Positions 11,204 through 11,434 of a stretch of DNA of 11,434 nucleotides are shown here, in pieces (within the stretch, counting starts at the first letter, position 1; every line of letters starts with the position of its first letter). Source of the DNA: DATAQC01 sp038232455 (GTDB lineage Bacteria; Actinomycetota; Acidimicrobiia; Acidimicrobiales; AC-14); NCBI GenBank assembly GCA_038232455.1, contig JBBSHU010000094.1, positions 1 through 11,434 of the forward strand, given 5' to 3'. Position numbers and translations under genes: made by a program. The notes beneath the pieces are model-generated. The model saw only the letters and a list, made by a program, of their open reading frames with translations, did no database searches and was not told the origin of the DNA.

Positions 11204-11433
11204 ACTGCATCGTCTGCCGACACGGCGACACCCATCCCGGCACGACCACGGTGACCTTCCACAGAGACGGCAAGACTCTGGTGGTCAACGAGGTTCCGGC
11301 AGAGGTGTGCGAGAACTGCGGAGAGGCCTACGTCGCCGAAGACGTGACCGCGGAGCTCCTGCGGATCGCCTCCGAGGCCCGCCAGGCCCAGGCCATCGTC
11401 CTCATCCGCGACTACGCCTCCCTGGCCGCGTGA
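11200..11433 (+). CDS. YgiT-type zinc-finger protein, probable antitoxin
   Basis: A 77-residue protein with two CxxC pairs: MNCIVCRHG (Cys3, Cys6) and EVCENCGEAYV (Cys37, Cys40). These form the zinc-binding domain also seen at the N-terminus of MqsA antitoxins. The helix-turn-helix half of MqsA is absent; the protein ends after one helix (TAELLRIASEARQAQA) and DYASLAA, which is the usual length for this short YgiT-type group. The ATG at 11200 overlaps the upstream stop by 4 bases, with AGGAAG before it, so expression is coupled to the DUF4258 gene. It probably neutralises that protein and may have no direct DNA-binding role. It is complete, ending one base before the window edge. Confidence 0.85.
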   Translation: MNCIVCRHGDTHPGTTTVTFHRDGKTLVVNEVPAEVCENCGEAYVAEDVTAELLRIASEARQAQAIVLIRDYASLAA

Positions 11434-11434
11434 C

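Overview
The window is high-GC DNA with dense, often overlapping genes, GTG/TTG starts and actinobacterial protein families. A short protein built from GWWQASDGKWYPP-type repeats, a motif I associate with Acidimicrobiia, suggests an acidimicrobial actinobacterium. This assignment is inference; there is no rRNA or other phylogenetic marker here.

Left edge (1-760): the 3' end of an unidentified + strand gene stops at 100. About 37 bases further on lies a sharp junction inside a broken DUF2332 gene on the - strand. The simplest reading is one end of an insertion sequence that cut the DUF2332 gene, which also carries a frameshift.

Metal and thiol locus (758-7259): a divergent promoter region (4656-4805) holds two MerR-type operators back to back, each with a 20-bp spacer between -35 and -10. 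Rightward it drives an 817-residue P1B-type metal ATPase with an unusual YPC motif in place of CPC. Leftward it drives a CopZ/MerP-like metal chaperone and a MerR-family regulator. Beyond these, on the same strand, come an 85-residue CxxC membrane protein, a doubtful 54-residue ORF, a CcdA thiol-transport membrane protein, a TlpA-like thioredoxin broken by about three indels, a 66-residue single-span membrane protein and a membrane-anchored Asp-box beta-propeller. The last four overlap by 4-8 bases, as in a translationally coupled operon. The likely logic is metal sensing, cytosolic handover and export, with electrons passed to an extracytoplasmic thioredoxin and propeller. The metal is not certain: the operators look copper-type (CueR-like), but the regulator's cysteines do not.

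Decayed or regulatory stretch (7260-8400): a C-terminal remnant of a cation diffusion facilitator transporter, GC-rich hairpins, and a STAS-domain protein whose usual phosphorylated serine is missing.

Right part (8399-11433): a CFA-synthase-like methyltransferase lacking most bicarbonate-site residues, followed by a small CSCGW protein. Then a solitary DUF433 antitoxin-like gene (+), a 46-residue Trp-rich tandem-repeat protein (-), a doubtful leaderless ORF (+), and a DUF4258/YgiT-type zinc-finger pair (+) that looks like a type II toxin-antitoxin module.
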